Origin: Oscillospiraceae bacterium
GTDB taxonomy: Bacteria; Bacillota; Clostridia; Oscillospirales; Ruminococcaceae
Length of the DNA stretch: 6,582 nt
Assembly (NCBI GenBank): GCA_017394475.1
Contig: JAFPYQ010000150.1
Coordinates: 1-6,582, forward strand
Direction: 5' to 3'
The notes under the pieces are model-generated. The model was not told where the DNA came from. It was given only the letters and a program-made list of their open reading frames with translations, and made no database searches. Shown here one piece after another: positions 3,722 to 6,582 of the stretch (position 1 is the first letter of the stretch; each line of letters begins with the position of its first letter). Position numbers and translations under genes: made by a program.

Positions 3722-6582
3722 TTGGGTTTTTATCTTAATCAGCTTGAACACATCGTGACCCCATCCATACTTGAAAAGGCGAAGAACGACCTTGGAGGCG
3801 GCAAAGTGCTGTCCATAAATTTCAATCCCCGCGGCTACGGCTACCAGTATGTAGATGCAAAGGTGGAAAGTTCACGGTTGCATGGCAGGGTGTATCTCAC
3901 CAGTGTAGTTGTGGGCAGCAATGAATATGTTTTTGACTATACCTGTGAATGTGCGCACTACGGTATATGCCGCCATGAGGCAGCGGCACTGCTCAAAATA
4001 CGCAGGATGATCGCATCCAGATCATCCCAGAGCGTTATCCAGCTGATAAACAACTACAAGGAAGGCGGTCATACCGACACGGAGGAGGGCAGCCATCCCG
4101 AGAACAGCGTTCACATCGTGCCCGTCATATCAAAGGACAAATTAGGTGACAATATAACCGTCAGCTTCAAGATGGGTGCGGACAAGCTGTTTGTGATCAC
4201 CGATCTTATAGCTCTTGCCTCAAAGTTCAACACGAGGGGCGTCAAGGCGTATTCAAAGAGCTTCGTTTTCAACCATGATGAATCCGCACTTGACCCTCAG
4301 AGCAGGAAATATCTGCGCTTCATACAGAAAAACGTCATCTTCCAGCCCACCAATTACAAGGGAAATGTAGACAAGAAGAAGATAGCCCTCACCAACGCCA
4401 AGCTGCCCGAGTTCCTGGAGATCCTGCCCGGAAACACCATCACCATAGATAAGGACACCTACGAGGTAATAAACGACGATCCCCGCCTTACCATCACATT
4501 CGCTGCCGATCCCGACAGCGGGGGGAGACTGAATGCGGCTCTGCCCGACGGTATGGAATTCTTTAACGGGTACAGCTCTGCCCTTATCCTTGACAATGAA
4601 GATCACATCGCCTATGTGGCAGGCAAGCCCTATGCCCGCAGTGTCGGCGAGCTCCTGTACGAGGTGGGCAGGGGACAGATAAATGTATCCAAAGATGATC
4701 TTCCCGCTTTCTATGCGGTGGTGCTCAGAAAAGCGCTGCCCTACTGCAATATCGCAGGCCTTGAAGACTATGCGGATATCATCCCCCCCGAATGTATAAG
4801 CAAGCTGTATATCACCACCGCATCTAATGACGAGATATACGCGCGGCTGGATTTTGTCTATGACAATACGATCCATTCACCCTTTGACAAAAATCCTCAG
4901 TCCTACCGTGACCTTGACAAGGAACGCACCGATGACGATCTTGTGACGAGGTATTTTGGCGTCTGCGACGGCGACCTTGACCCGAACCATCAGTATTTGT
5001 GCAGCGGCAGCGAGAATATATATTCTCTGCTTTCGGATGGCCTTTCTGTGCTGATGAGGCACATGGAGGTCTACACAGACGATCGTTTCAACAGCATCCG
5101 CATCCGCCCGCCCATGAGGGCATCTGTGGGAGTGCGCCCGGAGAGCGGTCTGCTGTCACTGTCCCTCACCGCAGAGGGCTACACCGGGGAGGAACTGGCG
5201 GAGCTGCTCAAAGCCTACAGGAAGGGCGTCAAGTATCACCGCCTGAAGGACGGCTCCTTTGCCGCTGTGGACAACAGTGTGGCAGAGCTTTCCGAGCTGG
5301 TGTCCAACCTCAATATCACCGATAAGGAGATACTCAAAAAGAACATCCGCACACCTATGTACCGCATGCTGTACCTTGACAGTCTGAAGACCGACGAGGT
5401 GACCATAAAGCGCAGTTCGGAGTTCAAGGAGCAGATACGCAGATACCGTGAGCTGATGGGCGATTCCGGAACGATGCAGGTGCCCGACAGTCTTGATGAT
5501 ATAATGAGGGACTATCAGAAATACGGTTTCAGATGGCTCAAAACCATATCCTCCTACGGTTTTGGCGGCATACTTGCAGATGATATGGGACTCGGAAAGA
5601 CTTTGCAGGCCATCGCCCTTATGGTGGATGCAAAGAACTCCTCGGAAAAGCATATCACAAATCTGGTGGTCTGCCCGTCATCGCTGGTGCTCAACTGGCA
5701 GGCGGAGACAGAGCGGTTTGCGCCGGAGCTCAGAACCCTGATGATAACGGGGCCGGCTGCCGCACGGAAAGAGCTCATCGCATCCTACGCCGACTATGAT
5801 GTGCTGATAACATCCTATTCCCTTATCGCCCGCGACATCGCGGAATATGAGGAGTGCAGCTTTGAATACCAGTTCATCGATGAGGCGCAGTATATAAAGA
5901 ACCATGTGACACAGGCATCAAAGGCGGTAAAGGGCATCCGCTCAAAGGTGCGTTTCGCCCTGACGGGCACTCCCGTGGAAAACTCACTGGCGGAGCTGTG
6001 GAGCATATTCGATTTCATCATGCCAGATTATCTCTTTGCCTATGCGCATTTCAAAAAGAGCTATGAAACGCCTATCGTAAAGAGCGGCGATAAGGACATA
6101 GTGCGCTCACTGCAGATGATAGTATCTCCCTTTATACTGCGCAGGCTCAAAAAGGATGTTCTGAAGGAGCTGCCCGAAAAGACCGAGACCGTCCTCACAG
6201 CGGTGATGGAGGAGGAGCAGAGCAAGCTGTACTCCGCACAGGTGGCGCATATCAAGGAAGCACTTGCCAGAGGCCTTGAACCTTCCGAGAGGATACAGAT
6301 ACTTGCCATGCTGATGACGCTCAGGCAGATATGCTGTGATCCCCGCCTTACTTTTGACAACTACACCCACGGCAGCGCAAAGCTGCAGATGTGTACCGAT
6401 CTTGTGGAGAGCTGCATCAACTCGGGACATAAGGTGCTGCTGTTCTCCCAGTTCACATCTATGCTCGATCTTATCCGCAGGGAGCTGGACAATCTGCAGA
6501 TACCCTCCTGCACCCTTACCGGTGAGACCAAGCCCGCAGAGCGCCTGCGCCTTGTGAACGAGTTCAACGAGAACGATGTGCC
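3722..6582 (+). CDS. SWIM zinc-finger / SNF2-family helicase-like ATPase (cut by right edge)
   Basis: A bacterial SNF2-type protein, an ATP-driven translocase on double-stranded DNA or nucleoprotein; its physiological job is unclear. At least 953 residues are visible. A SWIM zinc-binding motif, CxCx5CxH (C75, C77, C83, H85), comes first. A long middle region (about 100-560) fits the poorly characterised bacterial SNF2-associated segment. The first RecA-like lobe follows: RDYQKYGFRWLK, motif I DDMGLGKT (620-627, K626), motif II as DEAQ (720-723) and motif III LTGTP (747-751). The second lobe starts with KVLLFSQFTSML (904-915). Motifs V and VI, including the GLNL and final arginine motifs, lie past the right edge; homologues are about 1050-1100 residues. 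The TTG start is fixed by GGAGGG. It follows galT by 23 bp and is probably co-transcribed. HepA-like naming is possible, but the SWIM domain points to the Firmicutes SWIM-SNF2 group. Confidence 0.94.
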   Translation, partial: MGFYLNQLEHIVTPSILEKAKNDLGGGKVLSINFNPRGYGYQYVDAKVESSRLHGRVYLTSVVVGSNEYVFDYTCECAHYGICRHEAAALLKIRRMIASRSSQSVIQLINNYKEGGHTDTEEGSHPENSVHIVPVISKDKLGDNITVSFKMGADKLFVITDLIALASKFNTRGVKAYSKSFVFNHDESALDPQSRKYLRFIQKNVIFQPTNYKGNVDKKKIALTNAKLPEFLEILPGNTITIDKDTYEVINDDPRLTITFAADPDSGGRLNAALPDGMEFFNGYSSALILDNEDHIAYVAGKPYARSVGELLYEVGRGQINVSKDDLPAFYAVVLRKALPYCNIAGLEDYADIIPPECISKLYITTASNDEIYARLDFVYDNTIHSPFDKNPQSYRDLDKERTDDDLVTRYFGVCDGDLDPNHQYLCSGSENIYSLLSDGLSVLMRHMEVYTDDRFNSIRIRPPMRASVGVRPESGLLSLSLTAEGYTGEELAELLKAYRKGVKYHRLKDGSFAAVDNSVAELSELVSNLNITDKEILKKNIRTPMYRMLYLDSLKTDEVTIKRSSEFKEQIRRYRELMGDSGTMQVPDSLDDIMRDYQKYGFRWLKTISSYGFGGILADDMGLGKTLQAIALMVDAKNSSEKHITNLVVCPSSLVLNWQAETERFAPELRTLMITGPAAARKELIASYADYDVLITSYSLIARDIAEYEECSFEYQFIDEAQYIKNHVTQASKAVKGIRSKVRFALTGTPVENSLAELWSIFDFIMPDYLFAYAHFKKSYETPIVKSGDKDIVRSLQMIVSPFILRRLKKDVLKELPEKTETVLTAVMEEEQSKLYSAQVAHIKEALARGLEPSERIQILAMLMTLRQICCDPRLTFDNYTHGSAKLQMCTDLVESCINSGHKVLLFSQFTSMLDLIRRELDNLQIPSCTLTGETKPAERLRLVNEFNENDV

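Noticed and set aside
4253..4876. Long minus-strand open frame (207 codons) inside the SNF2 gene
   Set aside because: It is antisense to a continuous SNF2-family frame, and its predicted protein resembles no family I know.
4478..6352. Identical 14-base string GATCCCCGCCTTAC near 4478 and near 6338
   Set aside because: Both copies encode Asp-Pro-Arg-Leu-Thr within the same protein but in unrelated contexts; with only two copies, chance plus codon bias explains it.
3722..6582. Reading the SNF2 gene as part of an antiphage system
   Set aside because: No methylase, nuclease or other defence partner is present and the neighbours are metabolic; the protein fits a common stand-alone SWIM-SNF2 type.

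Overview
The window reads as ordinary chromosomal DNA from a Gram-positive, probably anaerobic Firmicute. A Clostridia/Oscillospiraceae (Ruminococcus-like) source is my best guess. The inference rests on four things: a pyruvate,phosphate dikinase closely resembling the clostridial enzyme; a class II (Firmicutes-type) GalT; strong GGAGG-type ribosome binding sites; and consensus sigma-A promoters carrying extended -10 elements. I see no mobile element, CRISPR array, tRNA or rRNA.

Layout. Positions 1-1105 (minus) hold the N-terminal 368 residues of pyruvate,phosphate dikinase (ppdK), cut by the left edge. A 170-bp gap (1106-1275) holds its promoter and a leader with two potential hairpins. Positions 1276-1998 (minus) encode a complete ThiF/E1-like protein best called TcdA, the tRNA threonylcarbamoyladenosine dehydratase. 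A 206-bp divergent control region (1999-2204) carries two strong back-to-back promoters, with overlapping inverted repeats between and over them. Positions 2205-3698 (plus) encode class II galT. After 23 bp, a TTG-started gene at 3722 encodes a SWIM zinc finger plus SNF2-family helicase/ATPase of at least 953 residues, cut by the right edge before its last helicase motifs.

How the genes fit together. ppdK (PEP/pyruvate interconversion with PPi) and galT (Leloir galactose pathway) are central and sugar metabolism. tcdA is tRNA modification and the SNF2 protein acts on DNA or nucleoprotein. galT and the helicase gene are probably co-transcribed from the galT promoter, because the gap is short and I see no terminator in it. 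tcdA and ppdK point the same way, but ppdK has its own promoter. I see no shared pathway uniting the four genes. The two least explained items are the repeat-rich divergent promoter region and the galT/SWIM-SNF2 pairing. No convincing intrinsic terminator was found, and no stretch over 300 bases lacks a gene. I did not find a clear new biological system.
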